From positions 62,001 to 126,000 of the forward strand of contig NKYR01000085.1 of assembly GCA_003184365.1 (NCBI GenBank): a stretch of 64,000 bases of DNA, in the 5' to 3' direction. Below, piece after piece: positions 50,241-62,125 of this stretch; positions within the stretch are counted from its first letter, which is position 1, and each line of letters starts with the position of its first letter. The notes under the pieces are model-generated. The model searched no databases. It was not told where the DNA came from and worked only from the letters and a program-made list of their open reading frames with translations. A program made the position numbers and the translations under genes. The stretch comes from Evernia prunastri. Its lineage: Eukaryota > Ascomycota > Lecanoromycetes > Lecanorales > Parmeliaceae.

Positions 50241-53018
50241 TCAAGACCCTCCCACGGCTTCTGGGGGCACCAATGTCCTTGCTCCAAGTTCCCGCCGCCC
50301 ATCCCGCTGTCCACTCGGAGTCGCAGGGCTGCTCTTCGTCTGCCTCACCGCACCATCCTCTGGCTCGGGCGAACAGTCGCTCAAGTGTTCGTCGGCATCA
50401 CTAGCGGCCTCGTTCCGGTGGTCTCCGGACGAGGGCAGCGACGTTGGCGTCGGAGGCTGGTATTCGATACTAGGGCTCTTCCGTCCATCATCGAGCTGCG
50501 ACTCCTCGGATGGACTGCTGCGGTGTCTGAGGCCGCGGAACAGACCGTATCGGGAGGAAGGTCTGGTGGACGACGGACTGTTGGGCGGACTCTCGGAAGA
50601 GGCGGCGTAGCGCGACAAGTTCGCAGAAGACTTGTTGATGGCGTTCTGCACTACTGGTGGGAGCTCGAGGTAGGTGGCTTGGGAGCTGTGACGCGAGAAG
50701 ATTATGAGGCCCAAACACAGTAGGATGAGACCGAATTGAACGATTGCCATCCGTTTCTGGAAGACGATTTCGTCTGCCAAGAGGCTGAGGCGGGCGCTGA
50801 GGGCGAAGACCTCATGTTGGGATTGTTCACGTTGAGATGAGAGCTCGAGTACAGTGGATTGCCAGATCTGATCGTACTGGTGACGAAAATCCCGGAGCTC
50901 GGTCAAAACGGTGGTATTCAGGGTTTCCAGAAAAGTAGTCGTTTTTGCTAATTGTCGCTTCTCGACCTTGGAGAAAGCGTCGCGCAGGATGCGGGATTGT
51001 TCCTCAATATATTGAAGTGAGAGTGTGGAGTTCGATTCGAGGAGCTGCAGGCGTTTGTGGACAGATTTGAAGAATGATTCTTGCGTAGTAGGATTAGGGT
51101 TGGGAGGTTGCGTGAGGGATGACTGAGCTCTCACGGTGGATGCTGAGGTCTGATTCGACGGTCTTGTTGGCTCTGACTTATTTTGGATCGTACTCTTGTC
51201 AGAGACAACTGAGAGCACAGTCTTTGCAGACTGTGGGGATTCGGTGATACTTTCGTTGATGGAAGAGGTCGGGCGAGAGGGTGTCTGAACCGCTACAGCA
51301 ACCGATGACGCCTCAGGGATCCTTTCAGTCTGAGCGATGTGCACCGAGGCTGGTGAAGGAGGGACAGCATCATTCGGCTGGTTCCCAGCATTACAGACAG
51401 GCTGAATCTCATCTGGCGAAGCAGGCAAAAAAGCCATCTGCATAGACACGGAGAGATTGTAGCTCGTGAAGCCTGGCGACGACATTGGTTTGGGACTCGA
51501 AGACGACCTGATATCTGATTTGTTCAAAGAAGTGTTCAACGGCACATTGACCGAGCCTGCAGTTGTGGCACTTGAAGATACAGTCGACGTTGCATCAAAT
51601 GCTTCCAAGGTTTCTTGATCCTTCTCTTGCAATGCATCAGCACTGACAACATCTACCGCCACCGAGTCTAGTAATTCTCCTTCTTCGACATCACCAGCTT
51701 CACTATCCGAATCGTCGTCGTTCCTAGATCCTTTAACATCATGATTGAATTCTTCCATCATCGTAGTACCGTGGACCCTCAGAAGGCTAACGGGACAGTA
51801 GTACTCGTTCCCAAAGTGCGTCAAGAATTCAATTCGTAGATACCTTGCCCAGATCAAAGGGTTCTCAACCAGAAAGGCTTGCACCTCTCGACTGTTCCTT
51901 GCCTCAAAGGTTCCTAGCTCCCTCCACTTGTCGAGCTTCACAGGATATCGATCCGATACACTGACGCGGAACGTCCGGAACATCGAGCTGAAAAACTCGA
52001 AGTTCGCCAGCACCACGGTATCGATAAGGATATCATCGCAGAGTTCGACGATGAAGAACTTGTTCTTCGCAGAACAGATGTTGAGCATGTAGCTGTCTTT
52101 GTTTTCCACCAGGACAGCAGTGGAACCCTTGCACTCTGGATTTGTTTTCAAAACCGTGGAGGCGCAGTCAAAAGATGCGTAATTGGATCTCTCCTTACAA
52201 GTCTTTCCAGCATCCTTCCCTCTCTTACGAGGGCCTGATAGCTCGTCCGCTGACTTTCCTTCACCGCGCTCGTCCTTCGCATTTTGACCAGTGCCGTGAT
52301 TTGGCGGAGACGGCGTGGGTGGTGGGTTACCTGGGTCGACGAAGCCGCCAAAATCTATCTCAATCTCTGTGTCTTCGCCCAAAGAGTCCAACGCGTTATT
52401 GAGACCTCCAGGCCTCCGTCTTGGGTCGGCGCCCGATCCAGCCTTTGCGCCCAAATGTTCTGCAGATTGCCCGGCTTTGGCTAGATTCTGTCTCTTCCAT
52501 TCTTCAAACGAGAGAAAGTTGGCATTGTCGAGAGGCGAATCAGAATCAGCCTCCTGCTCGACTTGGATAGTTGTCTCAGCTTGCTTCTTTATTTCGGACG
52601 CCGGCGATGATAAAGCGGTACCTTGCTCATCGCTCGTTTCAGTGGGTGCGCTTGCAGAGAAGATGGACGGGTCAGAGGGTTCTGGCTGCGGGCTGCCTTG
52701 CACTTCATGTACTGACGCGGTTGAGCTTTGTGTACTTGAAGGCGCATCCACGGAAGGGTGCGATGTAGAGAGAATCTCATTCGCGGACGCCTCGTGGGCA
52801 TTGGGCATACTCGCCCAGCTGCTTGTCAAGCATTGCTGTGGCAGAGTCTGGGTGATGTAGTTGATACTTCGAGAAGGACATGTCGATGGGCCAGATATAG
52901 AGGTCGTAGTAGCGTTTGAAGTGATGGTGGAACTCACTTGGATCCGTGAGGCGGAAGCTGGGATGACGAGCAGTAGCAATGCTGCTGCTGTGAAAGCATG
53001 CCCGCATAATCTGGACAT
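50241..53018 (-). CDS. SLP1: SUN-domain membrane protein, SLP1/osteopotentia type
   Basis: Single exon, 925 residues. A signal peptide (MSRLCGHAFTAAALLLLVIP) precedes a long Ser-rich, acidic lumenal region. The SUN domain at about 280-425 has the hallmark ERSNYASFDCAST, SYMLNICSAKNKFFIVELCDDI, VVLANFEFFSSMFRTFRVS, WARYLRIEFLTHFGNEYYCPVSLLRVHGTTMMEEF. A disordered Ser/Thr-rich stretch follows, then a coiled coil (about 665-785) and one membrane helix (MAIVQFGLILLCLGLIIFS), with a Ser/Pro-rich tail of about 110 residues. This is the mid-SUN family of ER/nuclear-envelope proteins; yeast Slp1 with Emp65 protects soluble ER proteins from degradation. Not the C-terminal SUN class of LINC complexes. 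Confidence 0.93.
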   Translation of the reverse strand: MSRLCGHAFTAAALLLLVIPASASRIQVSSTITSNATTTSISGPSTCPSRSINYITQTLPQQCLTSSWASMPNAHEASANEILSTSHPSVDAPSSTQSSTASVHEVQGSPQPEPSDPSIFSASAPTETSDEQGTALSSPASEIKKQAETTIQVEQEADSDSPLDNANFLSFEEWKRQNLAKAGQSAEHLGAKAGSGADPRRRPGGLNNALDSLGEDTEIEIDFGGFVDPGNPPPTPSPPNHGTGQNAKDERGEGKSADELSGPRKRGKDAGKTCKERSNYASFDCASTVLKTNPECKGSTAVLVENKDSYMLNICSAKNKFFIVELCDDILIDTVVLANFEFFSSMFRTFRVSVSDRYPVKLDKWRELGTFEARNSREVQAFLVENPLIWARYLRIEFLTHFGNEYYCPVSLLRVHGTTMMEEFNHDVKGSRNDDDSDSEAGDVEEGELLDSVAVDVVSADALQEKDQETLEAFDATSTVSSSATTAGSVNVPLNTSLNKSDIRSSSSPKPMSSPGFTSYNLSVSMQMAFLPASPDEIQPVCNAGNQPNDAVPPSPASVHIAQTERIPEASSVAVAVQTPSRPTSSINESITESPQSAKTVLSVVSDKSTIQNKSEPTRPSNQTSASTVRAQSSLTQPPNPNPTTQESFFKSVHKRLQLLESNSTLSLQYIEEQSRILRDAFSKVEKRQLAKTTTFLETLNTTVLTELRDFRHQYDQIWQSTVLELSSQREQSQHEVFALSARLSLLADEIVFQKRMAIVQFGLILLCLGLIIFSRHSSQATYLELPPVVQNAINKSSANLSRYAASSESPPNSPSSTRPSSRYGLFRGLRHRSSPSEESQLDDGRKSPSIEYQPPTPTSLPSSGDHRNEAASDADEHLSDCSPEPEDGAVRQTKSSPATPSGQRDGRRELGARTLVPPEAVGGS

Positions 53019-53309
53019 GTTTTATTCATTTTGACTGCACCTTTAAATTAGCGGCGAATGTTAGGAGGTTAGTAAGGTAGCTTTCAGATGTACGGAGTAC
53101 ATGCTGCATTGCTCAGTGGACAGTGGCGTTGGAATGAATAGCATGTGGACATCTGGCAACCAAACACTACTCGAAGAGGCGCCGTGGCGCCTCACAAAGC
53201 CCGGAGCCCCCACGCCACAAGGCTAGAGTACGGTTCCCCCGGGTTTCAACCGAAGCCAAACCTTAAGATAGGTCCGCTTTTCACTCAATCTTCACAGTAG
53301 CCATCGAGT

Positions 53310-53988
53310 ATGCCAATTATGGCCAGCCAGATGGTTCAGATCTTGGAATGGGGGAGGTTCCATCCCAACAATCAATTAAATCTACCTGCTGTCGATCCAG
53401 GCGAATGGGCGTACGCAGCAGCTACTCTGACTGATTGGATCTTGGGATACCTCCCGTCGCTTCTCCGCTATCCGATGGCCATGTCAGCCCAAGCCAAGCC
53501 AAAGAAGCTGGAGCTGCAGTTTCCCGGGTTCAATGCAGCAGATATCGAAGTGCACATGGAATGAAGGATTCACCATCCAGACCGCCGCACTCATATCAAT
53601 GCAGCCAACGGCATCCATCTCTTTTCCTATCACTTTTCGTTATGCTTTTCAACTGAAAGAATGCGTTCGAACCGCAGATTTCGAGTCGATCACAAACCCA
53701 TTCAGTGATCAGCCAACAGCGCGCAACTTTAATCCGTTGCTGGGAAAGCCATGGCTTGTTCATATACCCTTTCTTTCACTGCGAAGCTACGGGTCTTGGC
53801 TTGTCCGGCCCACTGAAGAGGAATTTGGAGGAAAGCATGCAATGTACTGCTCTCAAGTAGCCTTGACTGAGTCCTTTGCTGCCCACGTTGAGAGACTAAT
53901 GAGGAATGCACTCAACTTTGTGGAGGTGTCCACGGGCCCGAAACAAGGAAAAGGCGCGGTGGAGTCTTTGCTGGCGCAATCTAAGTAA
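53310..53988 (+). pseudogene. Unrecognised gene split by a frameshift
   Basis: The first frame (53310-53564) reads MVQILEWGRFHPNNQLNLP...KKLELQFPGFNAADIEVH and stops; a second frame, open from 53533, continues WNEGFTIQTAALISMQP...SYGSWLVRPTEEEFGGKH to 53988. Joining them near 53555 needs a one- or two-base change; no intron fits. Combined length would be about 225 residues. No signal peptide, membrane helix or known family. Either a frameshifted gene or two overlapping chance frames; the second half looks the more protein-like. Confidence 0.4.
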
Positions 53989-54228
53989 TGGTGAATCGTT
54001 CGAAAGGCATTGCCCTCCCGAACACTGATAGACCTCTCCTTCCCTCCTCTCCTTTCTATTCTCACCTGATCCTACATCGTTCTATCTGTCACCATATTTG
54101 TATCCTCCTCTGCTGCTGCTTCCCGTCGTATCTCCACTGTCTCGTTGCTGCTTTTTGCATCCTTGCTTCTGTCTTCAGTCATAACGGACCAGGCTTCTGT
54201 ATCGAGTACTTCAAGCTGACCGAACGCA

Positions 54229-54950
54229 ATGCTGAGGACACGAGGAGCCGAGACGGTCAATGGCCAAGCGGCAGGACGAAGTCGCCGAGCTGGTCAGGAG
54301 AAATTGCGGAAGAAGAAGCCCAGGCCTCGCACAGAACTCTGGAAATTCGATTTGTCCCACACATGGGCGGGTCTCCAAATCTTAGCATCGACCATCTCCT
54401 TTGGTGCATTTGCGGGCCTAGTCGCATGTTGATTAGGTTGGACGGCCATTGCCCACATGTATTCACACATCCCTTTGACGATCCTGATACGTCTTGGTTA
54501 GCTCTTCAACAAGGTTTCAGTAGGCTGGTTGTCATCTTAACCACAGTTATCGGAGGAGTGGCCCTGATGGCAACCTTGACTGCTGCTTGGAGCCAAAGCA
54601 GATGGGTATGGTTCGGCAAGGCTTCGATAACACCTGTTCACACCCCAAAGCTTGAAGGACTTGACAAGTTCGACCAAGCTTGCAAAAACTAATGGGGTGG
54701 CTCGACATCTTGATGGAACATGGAATGCAAGGATCTTGTCTATATCGGCGCCTGTTTGATAATGATGACCTTGTTGTTTGCCGTATTTGCGCAACAGATA
54801 CTTGGCCTCGGAGATCGTCTCGAGCCGACCATTCCCCGGGGCATGGTCCATATACCCAAAAAAGGGGTAAATACCGCTCTTCCTCAGCGTTGGGCTAACC
54901 TCCAACCCGCACAGTCGCCTTCGACGCCCTCGCGGCCTTTCTCGTCCTGA
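54229..54950 (+). pseudogene. DUF3176-like membrane protein relic
   Basis: Three pieces: 54229-54432 (basic N-terminus, then ELWKFDLSHTWAGLQILAST), a shift of frame near 54425, then ALQQGFSRLVVILTTVIGGVALMATLTAAWSQSRWVWF and HTPKLEGLDKFDQACK. Stops TAA 54690 and TGA 54714 follow in the same frame, then KDLVYIGACLIMMTLLFAVFAQQILGLGDRLEPTI. Order and phrases (membrane pair, short Q/W-K/R-W segment, L-x-x-F-D-x-A, membrane helix, FAQQ) match my memory of fungal DUF3176 proteins. Downstream to 55250 are further frames without clear identity. At least one frameshift and two stops make it non-functional. Confidence 0.6.
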
Positions 54951-55432
54951 CCTTCCTCACCCGGGGCGAGGGGTCTGCGTGGAATCTGGTTCCGCTAGCA
55001 CGGACCTGCGTGGAGGACGAAGGAACCAAAGCTGCTTTCGGCCACCGGCGACAGGTTTGGGAAGGTGGTGGAGTTGCAATTTTTGACGTTCAGTCTTCTA
55101 TCAAATTTCTACCAACCCTTGGCGCCTGCATTGGAGAATGAGAAGTCGTACGATAGCATCTGCCTTCCTAACGAAACTGCTGAGGGAGCTCCCCGATTTC
55201 TACTTTTTGGATCAAGGCGAGCGATCTATGCAACACCTGAGAGTCTGTAATTACGCGATTACTTTATTGTAGAAGTATATTTAGCGACCGATTGAGCCCA
55301 CCTCCTTCTATCTATGCGTTGCCGAGAGCAGGTTTCCAGGAAACGCCGCCCGCTATGCACAACGAAGCACCGAGCAAGTAGAGAGGTATAAAGCACGTAT
55401 ATATACAGACAAAAATCAAAATAATGATATTC

Positions 55433-58400
55433 TCAAACATCAACCAGCTTCTCCTTCCTGGCCGCCTTGTTGGCCCCTTCGGTCAAGGCCTCCAGATCAC
55501 CGCTCATCTCGCACATGCCCCGGAAGATGCCCCCTTCCCTGGAGATCAGCTCCCAAGGGGCGTCGTACTCGATGACTTTCCCTTTGTCCAGGACGAGGAC
55601 TTTGTCGTAATCGATGATGGTCTGCAGACGATGGGCGATGGTGAGGATCGTGCTTTCCTTGACGTCACGCAGAGTGTCTTGGATCTTGCCGTCGGTGGCG
55701 TAGTCGATCGATGCGGTCGCCTCGTCCATCAGGAGGACACGTGGCGCTTTGAGGAGGGCACGTGCGAGACAGAGCAGTTGACGTTGACCTTGTGACAGGT
55801 TGGAACCGGACTCGGAGATGGGCGAGGACAGGTTGGTGAAGATGTTGGCGTTCTTCCGAGTATTTGTCACTTTCTTTGCGAGGCCATTGTCATGGTCAAC
55901 AGCCGAGTCGTTCCCGGAAGACGGTCGAGAGTCCGCTGCATCAGGCTGCTCAGGCGCAATAAGACTTGCCGAGGATGATCCAGCAGCCGGGGTCGCGTCC
56001 CCTATCAGCTGCACTCGGCGTAGAATAGCGAAGATTTCCTCATCGGTAAAGAGACTGAAAGGGTCGAGGTTGCTTCGGACTGTGCCGGTAAATAGTGTTG
56101 GGTCTTGCGGTACGATGGTTATTGCTTCTCGTAAGTCCTGAAGGCCGATCAGACCAATATCCACGTCGTCGATGACGATCTTCCCCTCTACTGCCTCCAA
56201 GCCTCGAAACAGTGCTAGAGCAAGAGAGCTCTTTCCAGCCCCAGTTCTCCCAACGATACCTACCCTTTCCCCGGGTTGAACGCTGAAAGTGAGGTCCTTG
56301 AGTACGGGCTCCAGATCAGGGCGGTATCTCGTCGTGTAGTTCATGAATTGAATAGCCCCTTGGCTAGGCCAATTTCCTGCCGGGCGAGCTTCATCAATTA
56401 TTGCCCTGGCTTCCTGTTCGACTTCGATGTACTCCTTCACACGTTCCACGGAATTCATGTTTTGTTCATTCATTGAGTACAGCCGGACTAGCCAGAGGAC
56501 ATTCTCAGTAAACATGACAGCATAAGTCAAAGATAGACCTGCGGAGCCAGGATCGATAGTTCCTATTCTCAGTATAACGAAGACGCCGGCGAAGAATGCT
56601 ACCAGGGCACCAGTAAAGTCCACGCGTAATGCGAGCCAGCGGTTAGCAGCCCAAAGGTAGATGAATGGTCTATTGTGGGTGTCGACACGAGTTTGGTTAT
56701 CTCGGATGAAGCGCCTCTCATCTCCATACGCTCGAATCGTGACAATGCCGCTCAGTGTCTCCCCAAACTGCTGGTAGAGAGGACTTCGCTGGACTGACTC
56801 CAGCCGTTTCAGGTCTCGAGAAGATCTCAAGTAGAACTGGCCGATGGCGAAATAAATAATGGTGATGAAAAAGCCAGCGATGAGGAAGCCAGGGGTAATA
56901 ACGGAAATAAGAACAACGATGCTGATCATTGAGAACAGGCAGCCAAGCACACCAACGGCAACGGGGGCGACGTCCTGATCTATGGCCTCTATGTCTTTCG
57001 AGAACCTGTTCATGAGCTGACCTAGAGGTGTAGTGTCAAAGAATTGCAATTTTGCTCTTGACACTGACTCAGGTAGGCGGGTATGGAGTTTCCTTGATGC
57101 TCTCAAAGAACCCCAGAAGATGTAGCCTTCTCGTACCAGAGATATAAAGATGTAGAAGGCTGAGAACAATGCGTATATAATCAAATAATGCCATGCATCG
57201 ATCTCGTCATCCGAAGAAGCCATGATTCCCATGAACGAGGGAAGACGGCTGGTGATAATAAGGTCCACTTGAGTCGCTCTCAAGCCCACATTTTGACTAC
57301 TCTCGGTGTACCGATTGGCCCATGTTCGAATCCATACGTTGCACGCCACTGAAGCTAATTGCTGCAATCCGAAAGCGACAAAAGCTAGCAACCAGTAATG
57401 CCATGGACCCATAGCCGTAAAGTACATTTTGATGACCTTGACGTTGACACTGCCTGTGGCTTTAGCTTCGGTCCTGGTGTTGGCGTTTCCGTCCTTGCTC
57501 TTCGATTTAGACTCCGGTTCCTTTGCTGCTCCATTCACGTGACCATTCGCTCCCCGCATGTGATCATCGGCATCTTTCCTCGCCTTTGCGTCAAGATCAA
57601 GCGCTGATAAATCTCTAGATTGTATCTGCGAGCCGCCTTTCGAGCCCGGTCTGGATTTGGAAAATTCGTCTCCAAAAGCTCCCGAAGCTAGTACCTCATC
57701 AGGCGATCCTTGCGCAGATACTTTCCCATTCAGCAAGGCCACAATATATTGGGATCGTGGCACGCAAAGCGTGATATTATGAGTAACGAGTATACAAGTC
57801 CGCCCGAGCATCAGCGGACCCATGATGCAGTGCTCAAATATATGCTTAGCAGTGTGAGAGTCAACAGCACTCAGGCAGTCATCCAAAAGCACATGCCTTG
57901 AGTTGCAATAAAGTGCCCTTGCTAAGGAGATTCGTTGTTTCTGCCCTCCGGACAGAGTTATGCCTTTCTCTCCGACCAGGGTGGAGTCGCCATTGTCAAG
58001 GATCTCAAGGTCTCTCTCTAACGCACATGCTGCGATGACGGACTTATAACGCGATTCATCAAGCGGTGCAGCGAATATGATATTCTGCTTGATGGTGTCG
58101 TTAGCAAGCCATGCCTGCTGAGCACAGTATGCGATGCTCTCGGTAAGGTGGGTTTCTGGATCCTCTCTGAGCGTCTCCCGGCTCTGCCCGCCTGGAAGGA
58201 ACACGGAACCTTCGATGAGCGTCATCTCCCCGAGCAAAGCCATCAAGAGAGATGTCTTGCCTGATCCAGTAGGTCCAATGATGATATTGAGGCGTCCTAT
58301 CAAAAAGCGAATATCCATATCAATCATACGGAAAGCGGTTTGCCCATCTGCTTTCTGAGCGTCTTTTCCTCCCCAGGTCAGTGTTGCGTTGTCAAAGCCG

Positions 58401-60571
58401 ATAATTGGATCTCCATTTTCATCTTTGCGTCCTTGAAGAAGCTGCTCGTATTTCTCTGTTTCATCCTCGTTCAAGAATTCCTCTACCCGATCAACGGATA
58501 CTTTGGACTCCTGCACATGAGCTATCATGTCTGCTAATTGATCAAGTGGGTAGCGGAGGATACCGAAAAGCGAAAGCGCAGTGAAAGCCACGGACGGTAT
58601 CAGAGGTCTTTTTTCAACCACTGTATATAGCAAGAAGGAGAAGAACGTAATTAGTAATGGCACCCCAAACCACACAGTGGCAGCAAAAGTCCAAAGAAAG
58701 TACTTATTCCGAAGAGCCCGCAACTCTACCGCCCGCTTTTCACCCACAATCTGACTGAAGCGTTGTTCCCAGGCGAAGTACTTGATGATTCGGATATTCT
58801 GAAGGATCTCGTTTGTCGTGTGTATGCGCACATCGGTTGCAGCCATGACCTTCTTTTGTACTTTGGTGAACTGCTTGGCGATGAAGAGATTAAGCGGCAT
58901 GGCCAGAAACATCATGATAACACTAGCCAGAGCACTCCATCCCAAGATGCGATAAAGAAGCACAATACATAGGATCAACTGCACAGGAGTGCTACCCCAG
59001 AGAAAGTGCAAATAAGCACTGATCTCGCTTACTTTGAAAGAGTCGACAGCCATGAGGTTTATAATTGTCCCAACATTGACTTGTGAATCGGTAGAGTCTG
59101 GTGCAGGCTTGGTGTCGGCTTGACTTTTCTTTTTCGAGCCTCCTTTTTTCTGACCACTCGCATGCGGGGATTGGGATGGGCTGCCTTTTGAGTTATGGCG
59201 GTTAAGATCTTCCACTTTTTCCGAACTTTTCCCTTCTCCCAAGACCGTGTCTGTTCCGGCAGCTGCCTTTCGTCTCAGTGCCTTGGCGTAAATTTCTCCG
59301 ACTATCACAGCACGCAGCCGAATACAGATTCTCCTTCCCAGCCACAGTGCTTGACCGTCAGTGATAGCTTTTACGCATGACGACACTGCCAACAAGATCA
59401 TGTAAAACCATGCAGCATTGACAGGTGTGCCTGCAGGGTCCTCGACATACTCCAGAAACGCCTTTAAGAGAAGGGTTGGAGCGAAGGTGAAAAGACCGGA
59501 GATCATTGCCCAGGCTGCCTGGAGTAGAAGATCACGCTTGAAGTATTTCAGCAAGTGCCATGCCAAATTTGAAGTCTTTTTGAACTGTCTAAAGTCTGCG
59601 ATCACTGCAGCTGCTTTGTCTTTGGCGGCAAGATTCCATACATCTGAAAGCTCAAAGGTCTTCCGGTATCCCTGCCAAACGATAGCATCTACCCAGCCAA
59701 AAGTAGCAATCGAGAGAAGGTTGGCTAGAGGCTCGCGAGACGGTTCGAGGTCATCTTCATACTCTAGCGCCACCACCTTGTTCCCTTTCCGAGAGATTAC
59801 AGCTATAATGGCAAGTAGAGTGGCCGTAACAAAGTCGGCAATCATCAAGCCTTGGGCCTTGTGTGACCGAGGATGTATAATTTCGGAGCGAAATAGCAGG
59901 ACAACTAGAATCCATTGTACGATATAAAGAAAAGCCGTGTGGTACCAAAGGTTGGGGATTCGAGACGGTGTCTTTGCTGTAGTCAGTAGCCTGATTGACA
60001 CCAGGACAAAGATGTACGCCCATATGGTAACCCCCGCGATGGTAGCAACCGTGGCTTTGTGGCCCCAGGCCTCTGTTACAAAGGCCGCCAGATTGATACC
60101 CAGCGCTGCTGCAACGGCCAATATCTCGATCACGACCACCCAGACCTGGCCACGAGGTTTGTTGACTTCGACCAGGGATTCCTTGGTCGGGACTTTCGTT
60201 AGGTGTAACGCCAACCTATCGCTATCATCGTCATCGTCGAGATGCAGATGCTGCACCTCTTCTGGACCCTCTGGTTCATCCCTGTAGCGACCATTGCCTT
60301 CGAAGGGGATGTACGACGGCTTCACCGGTGCGAAACCGTTTTTCTGTTTTAATTTTGCGGTCCTCTGTATAGATTGTATTAGGAGGTAGAGTAGAGATAT
60401 GCCGGAGGCTAGGAGAGGCAAAAGGACTTGAAGGTAGCTACTCGAAGTTAGCGATGCGACAGATGCATGCTATTCAAAGCATTGTGACACAAACTCTCTC
60501 TGGAAACAGACTGAGAAATCGTCCCCACTCCACACTGGCCCGCCACACTCCCCGAACATGGTGGATGGCAT
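55433..60571 (-). CDS. ABCC-type (MRP/Ybt1-like) full ABC transporter, two exons
   Basis: Exon 1 is 60495-60571 (MPSTMFGECGGPVWSGDDFS...), the intron is 54 bp with a GCTAAC branch site, and exon 2 is 55433-60440; together 1694 residues. Order: an N-terminal membrane domain (TMD0), TMD1 split by a Lys/Gly-rich loop (KKGGSKKKSQ), NBD1 (GPTGSGKTS, LSGGQKQRISLARALY, HVLLDDCLSAVD), a linker rich in Lys and Ser, TMD2, and NBD2 (GRTGAGKSS, LSQGQRQLLCLARALL, VLLMDEATASID). NBD1 has Asp where NBD2 has the catalytic Glu, the usual ABCC asymmetry. Such proteins export glutathione or bile-acid conjugates, mostly into the vacuole (yeast Ybt1, Bpt1, Vmr1). Substrate not predictable. An alternative start is the second Met at 60559. 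Confidence 0.93.
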
Positions 60572-62125
60572 TCGAAGCTGACTGTCAGACGCCGAGTGGA
60601 TATAGGTGATGCATTGTTATATAGGTCGCAGAGGAAGAGGGGGAAGTTTGGAGAAGTACCATTATTATTATTATTATAAAATATGCAATCGGCTCTAAAG
60701 TAATGTTCTCTTATCTGCTACGGTGTAACATTTTGAGGACTCAAGGTACATTACCTACTTTAAAGGGCACGGCGTTAGTCACCGTTTTCTCCGTAATTAG
60801 CTCATCCAAGCTTTACCTTGATGAGATTAGTGCATCCTGCTAGCTCTCTGCCTTTTTACCTTCAATCGCCAAAATCTTCCGTGAATAACAGCCTTACGAG
60901 TTTTGCATATAAAATACTGTTCCAATGGCGAAAAACATCATCAACGACCAATGAAACAAGAGCTTTATCGATTACTCATATCACTCCTTACAGTAATATC
61001 GGTCAATGATAGGACGGGACAAAACCCCACAAAGATAAAACCCCACAAATAGGACAGAAAAAATTATGTGAAATTGAGAAGTGGGGTTACGTGATAAGGT
61101 AGGTAGGGTGAGGACACGGACACCAATATACTACCTTACCTCCTTACCCTGCGACATCTGATGTCCTCGCTCTGTTAAGTACTGTACTGTACTGTACCCT
61201 TATTTACGGGGTTCTTACCTATTAATCAAAGCTAGTAGATTGAAAGATTACGAGTACGGCCTAGGCACGGGAATAAATGTCTTAGAGAGTGGACTGTCCG
61301 GATAAAGTAGTCAATTCCCTACATCAAAGAGCTTACGACGATATAAAGGAGACTCCAGCGAATTGAACCTGGTCCACGCAGAACAATAATATCCGCCGAC
61401 GATTCGAAAAGAACAAGGCTATTCCATAGCCACAGAAATGGCTCTGCACGTCGGGGCGCCACCAATGTTCTTTCTCTTAAGCGACCTTGCCCATCCCCGC
61501 CGCTGGTATTCTTCCAAAAACCCTCTTTTTTTGGTGCAATGAGCAAGCTGCAAACCATCTCGTGTCTTATATCCCGTCAAAGTAACTCTGCAGTGACCTT
61601 TTCTCCATACAATTTCACGTCCATGAGTTAATAGGCAGCGTCGCTTTCGCTTTGCTGCCCTCCCTTCATCTGGTACGCAAGATTCCAACCGTGAGGGATT
61701 CCACAAGGCAGGAGACAGCGACAACGGCCGCAATAATGATACCTGCAATGGCACCGCAGGCCAGACTTGAGGATGATTATGAGAGCCTTTAGGGGTACTC
61801 GACACGGTGTTCATGGTCGTGGCATCGCACGTGATCTGCAGCCAAAGGGCGGTCTATGCGTGTGGACATTTTGGGGTAGATTTTTCAGAATGTAATCGGT
61901 AAGGCCGAGAGTATCCACGGTTGATCGGCTATGGGTATCAGCCAAACATGCATGCCAGGTTTATTGTCACAACGAGTCCATCCTATCATTTATTGTCGTT
62001 ATACGTTTGCGGCTCGGTGACAATGTAACGATCAGATGCAGGTCGGGAAATGCGTAAAGGAAAAAACGCGGTCCTCTCTCATTATTCTCTTTTGTTCTTA
62101 TTATTTTACTTAGGTAAGTATCATC
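60572..62125. other. Divergent intergenic region, AT-rich
   Basis: About 1.55 kb between the ABC transporter and the membrane-protein relic. Contains an (ATT)n microsatellite at 60661-60678, a repeated AAAACCCCACAAA pair at 61021-61051, and TACCTTACC-type motifs at 61097-61149. Minus-strand frames at 61319-61814 have no domain. No complete tRNA found. Confidence 0.45.

Noticed and set aside
50221..50723. Plus-strand frames under the SLP1 C-terminus
   Set aside because: Antisense shadows of the Ser/Pro-rich SLP1 tail; no independent evidence.
61340..61380. tRNA-like T-arm (GGTTCAATTCG) on the minus strand
   Set aside because: The stem has a mismatch, and no matching acceptor or anticodon arm is present.
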